In this document: piece after piece, positions 26,018 to 34,994 of the stretch
Layout: each line of letters begins with the position of its first letter
How positions within the stretch are numbered: position 1 is the stretch's first letter
Source: JBNJDJ01 sp051744845
GTDB lineage: Bacteria > Bacillota > Clostridia > Peptostreptococcales > Acidaminobacteraceae
DNA: 64,000 nucleotides
Assembly (NCBI GenBank): GCA_051744845.1
Contig: JBNJDJ010000004.1
Span: 1 to 64,000, forward strand
Reading direction: 5' to 3'
The notes under the pieces: model-generated
Seen by the model: only the letters and a program-made list of their open reading frames with translations
Databases searched by the model: none
Told to the model about the DNA's origin: nothing
Position numbers and translations under genes: made by a program

Positions 26018-28459
26018 TTATACTTCCGGTTTAATATCTGCTTTTCTTAATAAGTTTGCATTTGTAACTACACTAACAGAACTAAATGCCATTGCACTTT
26101 CAGCAATTAATGGATGTAATAGACCAAGAATTGCTACTGGGATCATAACAGTATTATATATAAATGCCCAAAATAGGTTCTGCTTTATCTTTTTAAATGT
26201 TTCTCTTGATAATTTAACGGCCGTTATAACTGATGATAATTTACCTTGAACTATTGTAACATCAGATGATTCAATAGCTATGTCTGTACCAGTACCTATA
26301 GCTATTCCAACGTCAGCTTGAGTTAAGGCTGGTGCATCATTAATTCCATCTCCAACCATTGCTATTTTACCATATTTATCTTGTAGTTTTTTAACATTAT
26401 CGACTTTACCGTCAGGTAAAACTTCTGATACTACATGGTCAATACCAACTTTAGAAGCTATAGCTTTAGCAGTATGTTTATTATCTCCAGTAATCATTAC
26501 AGTTTCAAGTCCTAATTTTCTTAAACCTTTAATTGCTTTTACAGAATCTTCTTTAAGAGGATCTGCTACAGCGATTATTCCTTCAATTTTATTATCAATA
26601 GCAACTAACATTGATGTTTTAGCTTCTTTTTCAAATCCTACCATTTTTTCTTCTACTTTATCAGTTTCAATATCAAAGTCTTGCATTAATTTTCTGTTAC
26701 CTACTAAAACTTCCTTGTTGTCAATATTAGCTTTTACACCATGACCTGTTATTGATTCAAAAGATTTAATTTCTTTTAAAGAATGATTATTTTCTTTTGC
26801 ATACTTAACAATCGATTCTCCTAATGGATGTTCTGAATTTTTTTCTACACTAGCAGCATATGCTAAAAAGTCACTATCATTAACATTATATATATCTGTA
26901 ACTTCTGGACTACCTTTAGTAATTGTACCGGTTTTATCAAAAACTATAGTATGAATTTCTTTTAAAACTTGTATAGCTTCCCCTTTTCTAATAAGTACAC
27001 CATTTTCTGCTCCCATACCTGTTCCTACCATTAAAGCAGTTGGTGTTGCTAAACCTAAAGCACATGGACAAGCTATTACTAAAACGGCAACTGTAGCAAA
27101 TATAGCAGCTGTCCAAGTTCCTAAGCCAGGTTTAACCCAAGGAATGAAATTTGAGGCCCAAATTGTTACTTTATTTAAAGATTCTGGGAAAATTAACCAA
27201 GCAATAAAAGTAAACAATGCTATTAATAAAACAGTAGGAGCAAATATACTCGTGATACGATCTGCAAATGCTTGTATAGGTACTTTTGTACCTTGTGCTT
27301 CCTCTACCATTTTAATAACTTGAGATAAGAAAGTATCTTTTCCTACTTTGGTAGCTTTTACTTTAATTGAACCTTTTTGATTAATTGTACCACCAATTAC
27401 CTCATCATCTTTTGATTTTACAACTGGCATAGATTCACCTGTGGCCATTGATTCATCAATTGAAGTTTTTCCTTCTAGAATAATACCGTCTGTAGGTATT
27501 TTCCCGCCTGGTTTAACAATTAAAACATCTCCAACTTTTACTTCATCTATTGGTATCTCAACAGTTTTACCATTTTTTTCTACAACAGCTGTTTTGGCTC
27601 CAAGTTCTAATAGTTTTTTAATAGCCTCTGAAGCCTTACCTTTAGCACGTTGTTCAATATATTTACCTGTTAAATGAAAAGTCATAATCATACCAGCGAC
27701 ACCAGCATAACTTTCAATTGGAGTAAAAAAACTTAGTGGCCCTGTTATGAATGCTGCGAATGTTCCCATGGCTATTAATACGTCCATATTAGCTCCACCA
27801 TGAGTAACTGATCTATATGCCATTACATATGTTTTTCTACCTATAACAGCTAAAATTGGGATAGCTAGGCCAATCATTCCTAATTTATAAATAGTCATAT
27901 TTGGAAATGCAATTCCAAAAACCATTTCTGGTATCATCCATAGTAATATTGGGATTGTCAAAGCCCAACTTAAAAGCATCTTTTTCTTAGCTTTTTTTAC
28001 CTTTTGTTCTTCCTTATTTTCTTTATCTTCACTTACTTTAGATTGTTTTTTTGATACTGTATATCCTGCATTGTTAATAACTTTTTCAAAATCCTCGAGT
28101 ACTTTATCTCCTATATAATGTATTGTTGCAACATTAGTAGCAATATTAGCAGAAGCTTCTAAAACTCCGTCCATATTTTCTAACGCGTTACCAACGCGTT
28201 GAGTACAAGAAGCTCAGGTCATGTCTTCAATTTCTAATTCAATTGTTTCTTCTTTTACTCCATAACCTGTATTTTTTACAGTTTCAACTAATTCACTAGG
28301 TTTAACCTTACTAGAATCATAATTTATAGTAGCTTTTTCAGTTGATAAATTAACGTTTGCATTTTTTACACTATCTAGTTTATTTAGTTCGTTTTCAACT
28401 TTTTGTGAACATGCAGCACAAGTCATATCTAAAATATGCAATTTAATTTTTTTATCCAT
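26018..28459 (-). CDS. copA: Copper-exporting P1B-ATPase with an in-frame TGA, candidate selenocysteine-containing CopA
   Basis: Read through one TGA (28214-28216), the frame gives 813 residues. Start at 28459 follows AAAGGAGG. HMA1 has C14-AA-C17 in MTCAACSQK. HMA2 begins IELEIEDMT, then TGA as codon 82, then ASC-TQRV; the TGA occupies the first cysteine of MTCxxC, giving U82-x-x-C85. The rest is a full Cu(I) ATPase: TGES, the ion motif C464-P-C466 in ACPCALGLATP, phospho-acceptor D508 in DKTGT, SEHPLG, GDGINDAPAL, the membrane YN, and MAFSSVSVVTNANLL. If the TGA stopped translation, the products would be an 81-residue chaperone-like piece and no pump unless re-initiation occurred at 28174. 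No decay is seen: the 13 codons after TGA align with an HMA domain. A hairpin fit for selenocysteine insertion lies just downstream. Selenoprotein status is inferred. Confidence 0.85.
28182..28216 (-). promoter_or_regulatory. Candidate bacterial SECIS element in copA
   Basis: On the minus strand TGA (28216-28214) is followed by 13 nt and then AACGCGTT-GGT-AACGCGTT (28200-28182). This is an 8-bp perfect stem with a GGU loop. The loop starts 22 nt past the UGA and has G in its first two positions, as known bacterial SECIS loops do (G and U in the loop contact SelB). The stem uses CGC and GCG codons, which are rare in this AT-rich sequence. Confidence 0.7.
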
Positions 28460-28475
28460 ATTTCCTCCTTTTATG

Positions 28476-28937
28476 TTATAAATAATCTTCAAGATTATTT
28501 GTAATTATTTTTATAAATTTAGGATTGCCCCAAAAAATAAGTCTTGTTTTATTTAAATTATTATCATAAATATAGTTATATTTAAACTTTTCTTCCTTGT
28601 CATAATTTGTAATAATTTGATTTATTTTATTTAAGATAGATGTAAGTGTTTCGCTATCTTTTATAAATATATCTACTATTGAACATATTTGAATTAAATC
28701 ATCAGATTCAAAGGAATCGCTATCCATAAATACACAAAAATCATCTTTACTTTCACAGTTAGAACAAGAATTACTTGGTCCATTTAAAAATTCATTTATA
28801 GATTCTTCATCAACTCGCCATTGTCTACCAATTTTTTTGGCAGATAATTTTCCATCATAAATATATCTTCTTATTGTTTTAGGATGAACATCAATTTTTT
28901 TTGAAGCTTCCATAACTGTACAATATTGTTCGCTCAT
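28476..28937 (-). CDS. HTH regulator with cysteine cluster, first gene of the copper operon
   Basis: A 153-residue protein. Residues 1-52 are an excisionase/MerR-like helix-turn-helix (CTVMEASKKIDVHPKTIRRY, then KIGRQWRVDEESINEFL). Next comes a cysteine cluster C58-x2-C61-x6-C68, then C85, in a C-terminal domain not recognised. It lies 16 bp before copA with no terminator, and its own promoter contains a GTAC-N6-GTAC operator-like repeat. It is likely the copper sensor of the operon, in place of CsoR or CopY, neither of which is here. That function is inferred from context and cysteines. Confidence 0.8.
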   Translation of the reverse strand: MSEQYCTVMEASKKIDVHPKTIRRYIYDGKLSAKKIGRQWRVDEESINEFLNGPSNSCSNCESKDDFCVFMDSDSFESDDLIQICSIVDIFIKDSETLTSILNKINQIITNYDKEEKFKYNYIYDNNLNKTRLIFWGNPKFIKIITNNLEDYL

Positions 28938-28957
28938 ATACCATCACTTCCTCTCAT

Positions 28958-28990
28958 GTACATTATAGTACGATAATCTAGTTTTGTCAA
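28958..28990 (-). promoter_or_regulatory. Copper operon promoter and operator-like repeat
   Basis: Minus-strand TTGACA (28985-28990) and TATAAT (28962-28967) are exact consensus boxes with a 17-bp spacer. GTAC stands on each side of the -10 (28958-28961 and 28968-28971), so a dimer could cover the -10 box. A consensus-strength promoter with such a repeat fits strong repression released by copper. Confidence 0.75.
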
Positions 28991-28992
28991 AT

Positions 28993-29023
28993 AAAAAATC
29001 TCCTGATTTCTCAGAAGATTTTC
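28993..29023 (-). terminator. Terminator after the SIMPL-domain gene
   Basis: AATCTTCTGA / TCAGGAGATT stem (28998-29020) with T run on the minus strand, just after the stop at 29033 and just upstream of the copper promoter. Confidence 0.85.
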
Positions 29024-29032
29024 TTAACTATA

Positions 29033-29770
29033 TTAATATTCATAAATCACTTTTAATCTAGCTTTAATTGATATATTGTTTTCTTTAATCGGCGTTGATT
29101 GACTAGTTGCTTCTTTTGCCATGTAGTCTGCTGTATTATCTCTATAAATACCTTGGTTATTACTATGTTCTATAATTTTAACTGGTTTAGTAACTTCTGC
29201 ATCAATATTTTCTAAAATTGCTGTTGCTTTAGTTTTAGCATCGTCCATTGCTAATTTTAATGCTTCGTTATAATGTTTTTTATCATTTTTTAAATCATAT
29301 CTAATTGAGTTTATGTCATTAGCACCTGCTTTTGTACTTAAATCAATTAATTTTCCTATAGTATCTAAATCTGTTATAGTTAATTTTAATTGATTACTTA
29401 CTACATAATATGTTTCTTTTTTATTATCTTTTAAATAATTATATCTTTTATTTATTGAATAATAGTTAGTTTCCATATCTTGATCAGTTAGACCAAAATC
29501 TTTTAATTCCTTAATTATTTTATTCATTTTTTCTTTATTATTTTCTTGCGCTTTTAAAGAATTTTTATCTTCTGATCTAACCCCTATATTTATATACGCT
29601 ACATCAGGTTTGACTTCAATAGTTGCATTTCCATTAACTTCTAAGCTAGATTTTTCAATATTTTCACTTTCTTGTGCATAAACTTTGTTTGACATTAAAT
29701 CATTATTATCAATAATAAATATAGATGTAACTAATACCAACATTAATAAAACTATACTAATTTTTTTCAT
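29033..29770 (-). CDS. Exported SIMPL-domain protein (DUF541)
   Basis: A 245-residue protein with a signal peptide (ISIVLLMLVLVTSIFII) and a SIMPL/DUF541 domain: SLEVNGNATIEVKPDVAYINIGV, then QDMETNYYSINKRY and the ISIKARLKVIYEY ending. SIMPL proteins are oligomeric envelope proteins linked to stress tolerance. It overlaps the anti-sigma gene by 14 bp with its own AGGAGGT site and ends with a terminator, so it is the third gene of an ECF sigma operon and a likely member of the envelope-stress regulon. Confidence 0.88.
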   Translation of the reverse strand: MKKISIVLLMLVLVTSIFIIDNNDLMSNKVYAQESENIEKSSLEVNGNATIEVKPDVAYINIGVRSEDKNSLKAQENNKEKMNKIIKELKDFGLTDQDMETNYYSINKRYNYLKDNKKETYYVVSNQLKLTITDLDTIGKLIDLSTKAGANDINSIRYDLKNDKKHYNEALKLAMDDAKTKATAILENIDAEVTKPVKIIEHSNNQGIYRDNTADYMAKEATSQSTPIKENNISIKARLKVIYEY

Positions 29771-30929
29771 TTTTACCTCCTATAGATTTTTTTATTATAA
29801 TTAAAAAAGTTAAAATTATAAAAATATAAATAATATTAGATGCGATGAATAAAACTAAATTTTCAAATAGCTTTTTAACTTGATTAATATTTTTATAAAA
29901 ATTTTGTTTTATCTTTGAAATTAAATTTTTATCAACTGGATTAATTTTTACATTAAGTGATTCTACTTCTTTAAAAGTTATTGATATACTTGAATAGTCA
30001 CTTAATCTTTCCCATTTTTTTATCTGACCTTGTAATTTTTCTAGTCTTGTCCTAATTCTAGTTAATTCATTTTCTACTCTTAAAATATCTTCTATTTTAT
30101 CACTTTTATTCAATAATTTTTGTAATCTATTTTGTGTTATTTTTAATGTTTCAACTTCACTAACTAGGTCTCTATATTGATTTGTTATATCCTGTGTATT
30201 TATATTTGAGTTATTCACTTTACCAAGAGATTTAATAAATTGATATGTTTTATCAAATTTATTATAATCAATTTTTATATCTATTGAACCATTCATATAG
30301 TCATCATTTTTATATGAATTAAGATTACTAATATATCCATTATTAGAATCTAAATATGATTTTAATTTTTCAATCATTTTATTATAATCAAGTATATCAA
30401 TATTAACTGTTCCATTTTTAATTATAACTCTTTGTTCTTTGTATCTTGATTTACTTTCTTTATTATTAGTCTCTAAGTTATCTGTTGTAAAAGTTTTTGG
30501 ATCGCTTTTAGTTTTACTAGTATTAACACTTCTTTCAACCTTTGTATTTGAATCAAAGGCAGCTTCTTCTTTGACAGTTTCAGAAGTAGTTTGATATGAG
30601 CCTTTTAAAAAATTTTGATTAACTAATATTACAGCAAATATAAATACTGCGGCTATAGCTATATATTTTTTATATCTTTTAGCAAATAACATTAATCTAT
30701 TTGAATTTTCTTCCTTTTTTAATTTTTTATTTAAGTTTTTATTAAAATTATTAGGTAATTCATCTAGTTGAAAATTGTTTATCTGTTCTTTTATATTTTT
30801 TTCTTCTTTATATATCCTTTTACATTCAGAACAATGATCAATATGAACTAATAGTTCATTTTCTTTTTTTTCATCAAGTTCTAAATCAACTAATGAGGAA
30901 ATATATTTTTGAGCTTCTTTACAATTCAT
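29757..30929 (-). CDS. Anti-sigma factor with zinc-finger and DUF4349 sensor domain
   Basis: A 390-residue single protein. The N-terminal 40 residues are a zf-HC2/ZAS anti-sigma domain (MNCKEAQKYIS and HIDHCSECKRIY, the His-x3-Cys-x2-Cys zinc site). A transmembrane helix lies near 86-104. The extracytoplasmic part (about 165-340) is DUF4349 with a long coiled coil (TLKITQNRLQKLLNKSDKIE region), and a second membrane helix is at the C terminus (IASNIIYIFIILTFLIII). It starts 12 bp after the sigma stop. It should hold the ECF sigma at the membrane and release it on envelope stress; DUF4349 fused to a ZAS domain makes the sensor part clear, the signal not. Confidence 0.88.
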   Translation of the reverse strand: MNCKEAQKYISSLVDLELDEKKENELLVHIDHCSECKRIYKEEKNIKEQINNFQLDELPNNFNKNLNKKLKKEENSNRLMLFAKRYKKYIAIAAVFIFAVILVNQNFLKGSYQTTSETVKEEAAFDSNTKVERSVNTSKTKSDPKTFTTDNLETNNKESKSRYKEQRVIIKNGTVNIDILDYNKMIEKLKSYLDSNNGYISNLNSYKNDDYMNGSIDIKIDYNKFDKTYQFIKSLGKVNNSNINTQDITNQYRDLVSEVETLKITQNRLQKLLNKSDKIEDILRVENELTRIRTRLEKLQGQIKKWERLSDYSSISITFKEVESLNVKINPVDKNLISKIKQNFYKNINQVKKLFENLVLFIASNIIYIFIILTFLIIIKKSIGGKNEKN

Positions 30930-30941
30930 ATAAACCTCCTT

Positions 30942-31502
30942 TCATATTATTTCTGATTTATTTATAATTTTTCTTAATTTTTTTCTTCCTCTACTTATTC
31001 TTGATCTAACTGTACCAATAGGAATATCAAGAATCTTCGAAATTTCTTCATAACTGAAATCTTTTTGATCACATAAAATAATTACTTCTCTGTATTTTAA
31101 ATCTAGAATATCAATAGCATCTTCTAATTTCTTCTTTAAAACTTTATTTTCCATTTCTTTTAATGGTTCATATTTTAAATCTTGTAATCTTGAATTTTCA
31201 TATTCTGAATCAATATCAATTTCATCTTGTTTTTTATTTCGTTTTTTTAATGCATCTTTTGAAGTGTTAACAACTATTCGATACAACCAAGTACTAAACT
31301 TAGAATTCATATTAAAGTTATTTAAATTTTTATATATTTTTATTAAAGCATCTTGAGTTACATCTTGAGCATCTTGTGTATCTTTCATATACTTAAGTGA
31401 AATATTATATGCATATTTCTGATATTTTTTTATTAACTGTTCAAAAGCTTTAATATCACCATTACTAGCTTTTTTTATTAACTTGATTTCAAGATCAGAC
31501 AC
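30942..31502 (-). CDS. ECF RNA polymerase sigma factor
   Basis: A 186-residue sigma-70-family protein with region 2 (SNGDIKAFEQLIKKYQKYAY, DAQDVTQDALIKIYKNL, FSTWLYRIVVNTSKD) and region 4 (YREVIILCDQKDFSYEEISK then GTVRSRISRGRKKL). The start codon is GTG: GAGGTG lies 5 nt before it and no ATG is in frame nearby. It transcribes the operon with its anti-sigma and SIMPL genes; an ECF-type promoter just upstream suggests autoregulation. Confidence 0.93.
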   Translation of the reverse strand: MSDLEIKLIKKASNGDIKAFEQLIKKYQKYAYNISLKYMKDTQDAQDVTQDALIKIYKNLNNFNMNSKFSTWLYRIVVNTSKDALKKRNKKQDEIDIDSEYENSRLQDLKYEPLKEMENKVLKKKLEDAIDILDLKYREVIILCDQKDFSYEEISKILDIPIGTVRSRISRGRKKLRKIINKSEII

Positions 31503-31528
31503 ATTTTCACCTCTCTTTCTATTAATAA

Positions 31529-31554
31529 GACGATTGATCTAGCAAAAAGTTCCA
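31529..31554 (-). promoter_or_regulatory. Putative ECF-type autoregulatory promoter
   Basis: Minus-strand TGGAAC (31549-31554) followed by TTTTT, a 16-bp spacer and CGTC (31529-31532). This is the typical ECF -35/-10 pattern (for example TGAAAC-16-CGTA for SigW). The -10 is about 26 bp before the GTG start, and the -35 touches the 3' end of the upstream GGDEF gene. Confidence 0.7.
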
Positions 31555-31555
31555 T

Positions 31556-33082
31556 TTATTTAATGATTTTTGATTTTCCTTCTCTTTTTGCTTTTAATAA
31601 TTTAGAATCAGTAATTTTAAAACCTTTTTCTATTGGAATGTATTCATTAAATTTTGAGATTCCAACTGATATTGAGAAATCAATTGAAGTATCATAAATA
31701 TTTAAACTGTTATAAATTTCAGATATTTTTTTTATTCTTGAATCAATATCATTATTTTTAGAAGCTATTATAAATTCGTCCCCACCATATCTCGCTAAAA
31801 TTTCATCTGATTTCAAATATTTTTTAGTAATTGAAACAAATTTAGTAAGTATTTGGTCACCTACCTGATGTCCTAAAGTGTCATTAATTTTTTTAAAATT
31901 GTCTAAATCGATTATTACTAAATTATATGGTAGCTTATCTTCATTAACCTTATCTTTTAAATATTCATATGTAAAACAACCTGTTAGATCATCTTTGATT
32001 GCTTTTTGATACATTTCATTTGCATACTTTTCTTTTTGAATTAATTCATTCATTTTATTTATATAATCAATTAAAATAAGAAATATCAAAATGAAAATAA
32101 AAAATATAAAACTATATATTCCAAAACTAATATAGGATTTATTTTTAGTAAACATATATAAGTCATATAAATTGCAAAATATTAATAAAGCTAAGCTATA
32201 TTTAAATAATTTGACTCTTAAATTTCTAAAATCTCCTTTTATAATTATAGACATCCATATTACTAAATTAGAAATAAATAGAAAAATAATTAGTTTTTCA
32301 TATATCAAAGAAAAAGCATCTAAATTATTCGGTAAAATTATAATAATTAGTGAAATAAAATTAATTATATTAAGTATTTTAATTATTTTAAATTTAAATT
32401 CCTTATATAAAGCTATACCAAGGAATAATAAAAAGCCCCATATTGAAATCACGAATATTTTTTTATAAACCAGCATGGAAATATTTAAAATAGTTGGATT
32501 GAAAAGCTCAATGAATTGTAATCCAAAAATAAAAATAGCAATAATATAATACTTATTATAAGAATCTAATTTTTTATTAAAAATAACAAATAACAAATAA
32601 AAGAGTAAAAATAAAATTATTGTAGATAACAAAATATAAAATGGTAGATTTTGAAAAAAGAAAACAGCATTTTTTATTTTTACGGCCTGATTATTATTTG
32701 TTATAATTAAAGGATGATTTAATTTAGTATTATCATAAAATTTTCCAAATTCAATTCTTATTTGATTATTTTCTTTTAAAATATTTTTAGGTATATCGTA
32801 TATATTTGCTTTTGAAGCCATATTACCTATTACTTTTTCTTGCTTTGTAACTTGGCCAATTAATGTATCATTTAAAAATATCTTATAATTTAATGCATCA
32901 ATTTTATAAGCAATTAATTGATAATTTTGAAAATCTTTTATTTCAAAATTCACTTGCTTATTTTTTATTTCTTTATCTAAAAGTATATTTTTTGAATCAT
33001 ATAATAAACTATTAGTATATAAATTAATGGTAAATAAAAATACTATAATTAAAATAAATGATAATAAAATTTTTTTGTTCAT
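31556..33082 (-). CDS. Membrane GGDEF protein (diguanylate cyclase)
   Basis: A 508-residue protein. A signal anchor (4-23) and an extracellular beta domain (about 35-140) are followed by several membrane helices (about 148-345) and a GGDEF domain (about 360-508). The active motif is ARYGGDEFII, so c-di-GMP synthesis is expected. Where the I-site RxxD should be there is KSDE, so product inhibition is probably weakened. The layout is a smaller relative of the 7TMR-DISM receptor at 19036-21708. The 3' end sits only 2 bp from the ECF promoter of the downstream sigma operon, and no terminator separates them. Confidence 0.88.
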   Translation of the reverse strand: MNKKILLSFILIIVFLFTINLYTNSLLYDSKNILLDKEIKNKQVNFEIKDFQNYQLIAYKIDALNYKIFLNDTLIGQVTKQEKVIGNMASKANIYDIPKNILKENNQIRIEFGKFYDNTKLNHPLIITNNNQAVKIKNAVFFFQNLPFYILLSTIILFLLFYLLFVIFNKKLDSYNKYYIIAIFIFGLQFIELFNPTILNISMLVYKKIFVISIWGFLLFLGIALYKEFKFKIIKILNIINFISLIIIILPNNLDAFSLIYEKLIIFLFISNLVIWMSIIIKGDFRNLRVKLFKYSLALLIFCNLYDLYMFTKNKSYISFGIYSFIFFIFILIFLILIDYINKMNELIQKEKYANEMYQKAIKDDLTGCFTYEYLKDKVNEDKLPYNLVIIDLDNFKKINDTLGHQVGDQILTKFVSITKKYLKSDEILARYGGDEFIIASKNNDIDSRIKKISEIYNSLNIYDTSIDFSISVGISKFNEYIPIEKGFKITDSKLLKAKREGKSKIIK

Positions 33083-33146
33083 ATTCCTCCTAATTTACTA
33101 TCACTATTATATAAAAAAAATTATTATTTATAAAAATATTTAAAAT

Positions 33147-33176
33147 AAAAAAAGATAAGAAAGAATCTTATCTTAT
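33147..33176 (-). terminator. Terminator after the soluble chemoreceptor gene
   Basis: AAGATAAGA / TCTTATCTT stem (33152-33174) with T run on the minus strand, directly after the stop codon at 33179. Confidence 0.85.
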
Positions 33177-33178
33177 AA

Positions 33179-34789
33179 TTAATCAATTTGATTATTAAAA
33201 TATTTTTTTATATCAGATAAATTGTTTGCTTTAGAAAAACCTAATCTAAAATCTGAACCTTCATAATTTTTCTTAGAATAATTACTTATAGCTACTTTAT
33301 TTTCAAGATTAGAATTTTCAATATAATCCATTGCTGATAACTTATTCATTATAATTAAGTCAACATTTTTATTAATTAAATTTTCAAATAATATTTCTTC
33401 ATTAGGAGAATCACTTTTAGCTAAATCTATATTATTATCAAATTTATCAAAGTATTTATAACCTGATAAATAACCTATTTTATAATTTAAAATGTCTTTA
33501 AAGGAATCAATTTTAATATTGTCATCTTTATTACTAATAAAACAATATTCAGTATATTCTCGATATGCTTTAGAAAAATCCATTATTTCTTCTCTATCTT
33601 TAGTATAAGAAATTGCAGGAATAATATCAACTGCTCCTGATTGAAGCATTTTTAATGAAGTTTCCCATGAACATATAAAGAATTTAATATTGTAATCTGT
33701 TGGTTCAAAAATTTTATTAATTAAATCTACATCAATACCACTCAATTTATTATCTTTGAAAGTAATATATGGAGGATATGGACTTGATGCAATGACAATA
33801 GTATTTTCTTTACGCATTAAATTATGAAATTCAAAACTTTTGGATTCTAAAGTGTCAATTTTATTATCTAATTTTGATAAAGATTTCTCATTAGTATTTA
33901 TACTTTCAGAGATGCTATTAATATTTTTAGAAACATTAGCTACTGATTTGCTTAGATTATCAAGTAAATCAACTGAATTTTTAAATAAATTTTGAGTTTC
34001 TTCAGAAATTTGTATACTTTCGTCTGATAAATTTACTATTTTATTAAAAGCTTCTTTCACAATTTCTAAATTATTCAAACTTTTTTCAATAGATTGACCT
34101 AATTGATTTATTTCTTCTATCATATTTTTTATTTCTTTTTGAGTATTTTTAGATACATTAGACATGTTAGTTATTCTGTCAACAAGTTTATTACCAATTT
34201 CATCAGTTTGAATAGAGAGTTTTCTAATTTCATCTGCAACAACAGCGAAACCTTTTCCTGCCTCACCAGCTCTTGCTGCTTCTATTGATGCATTTAAGGC
34301 AAGTAAATTTGTTTGAGAACTAATATCTAAAACTTCATCAACCATTTCTTTAGATTCATTAGTAGCTTGGTCTAAATTATTCACTTCGTTATTCATATCA
34401 GAAAGTTTACCACGTAGTTGATTAAATGTTTCAATATTATTTGTAATATTATCATAGTAATCAACTAAATTTGCATTTGACTTATTAATTTCATTTTGAA
34501 TTTTATCAAACGACTCATGAGTTAAGTCAAATTTATTACTTACATTTTCATAAATTTTTTTAAATTCTAAGAATTGATTTTCTTGTTTAGAAGATATTTC
34601 TGAAGTAGCATCTAGATCTTTAGAAATTTCTTTTAATTCTAAAAAAGTTTCATCCATTAAAAAAGAAAATTTTGTTATTTTATCAGTTATTGTATGAGAA
34701 AAATTAGCAGATTTATCTTGAATAGTTTTCAGCTTTTTTATTTTAGCATCATTATTGTTTTTCTTCTTATTTTTTTTAAACCATTTCAT
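33179..34789 (-). CDS. Soluble methyl-accepting chemoreceptor with C-terminal substrate-binding domain
   Basis: A 536-residue protein with no transmembrane helix or signal peptide. Residues about 20-310 are helical with the MCP hairpin tip QTNLLALNASIEAARAGEAG and KGFAVVADEIRKL. Residues about 320-536 form a SBP_bac_3-like domain: IVIASSPYPPYITFKDNKLSGIDVDLI-type start, WETSLKMLQSGAVDIIPA, SYTKDREEIMDFSKAY. This puts an amino-acid-type binding fold in the cytosol behind the signalling tip, reversing the usual order. It should report on an intracellular solute to CheA. It has a basic N terminus, MKWFKKNKKKN. Confidence 0.87.
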   Translation of the reverse strand: MKWFKKNKKKNNNDAKIKKLKTIQDKSANFSHTITDKITKFSFLMDETFLELKEISKDLDATSEISSKQENQFLEFKKIYENVSNKFDLTHESFDKIQNEINKSNANLVDYYDNITNNIETFNQLRGKLSDMNNEVNNLDQATNESKEMVDEVLDISSQTNLLALNASIEAARAGEAGKGFAVVADEIRKLSIQTDEIGNKLVDRITNMSNVSKNTQKEIKNMIEEINQLGQSIEKSLNNLEIVKEAFNKIVNLSDESIQISEETQNLFKNSVDLLDNLSKSVANVSKNINSISESINTNEKSLSKLDNKIDTLESKSFEFHNLMRKENTIVIASSPYPPYITFKDNKLSGIDVDLINKIFEPTDYNIKFFICSWETSLKMLQSGAVDIIPAISYTKDREEIMDFSKAYREYTEYCFISNKDDNIKIDSFKDILNYKIGYLSGYKYFDKFDNNIDLAKSDSPNEEILFENLINKNVDLIIMNKLSAMDYIENSNLENKVAISNYSKKNYEGSDFRLGFSKANNLSDIKKYFNNQID

Positions 34790-34994
34790 AAACTACCCCT
34801 TCTATTAATAATATTATACCCTTATTTATTTTAATTGTAACATAAAAATATATTAAAATAAAAAATCTGAGTACACTTTTTATAATTGGTAATTTATGCA
34901 CGATATATAATTTTTATAAATACTTTTTAAATTAATAAATAAATGTTAAAATATAGATATCAAATATTTCTATAATTATATTAGGAGGGCTTAT

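Noticed and set aside
27441..27677. Plus-strand open frame inside copA
   Set aside because: No ribosome site, and the sequence is the reverse shadow of a conserved ATPase domain.
28174..28216. copA as two separate genes or a pseudogene split by a nonsense mutation
   Set aside because: The 13 codons between TGA and the next ATG encode proper HMA sequence, the break falls exactly on a CxxC cysteine, and no other damage exists in the gene. A sequencing error cannot be fully excluded.
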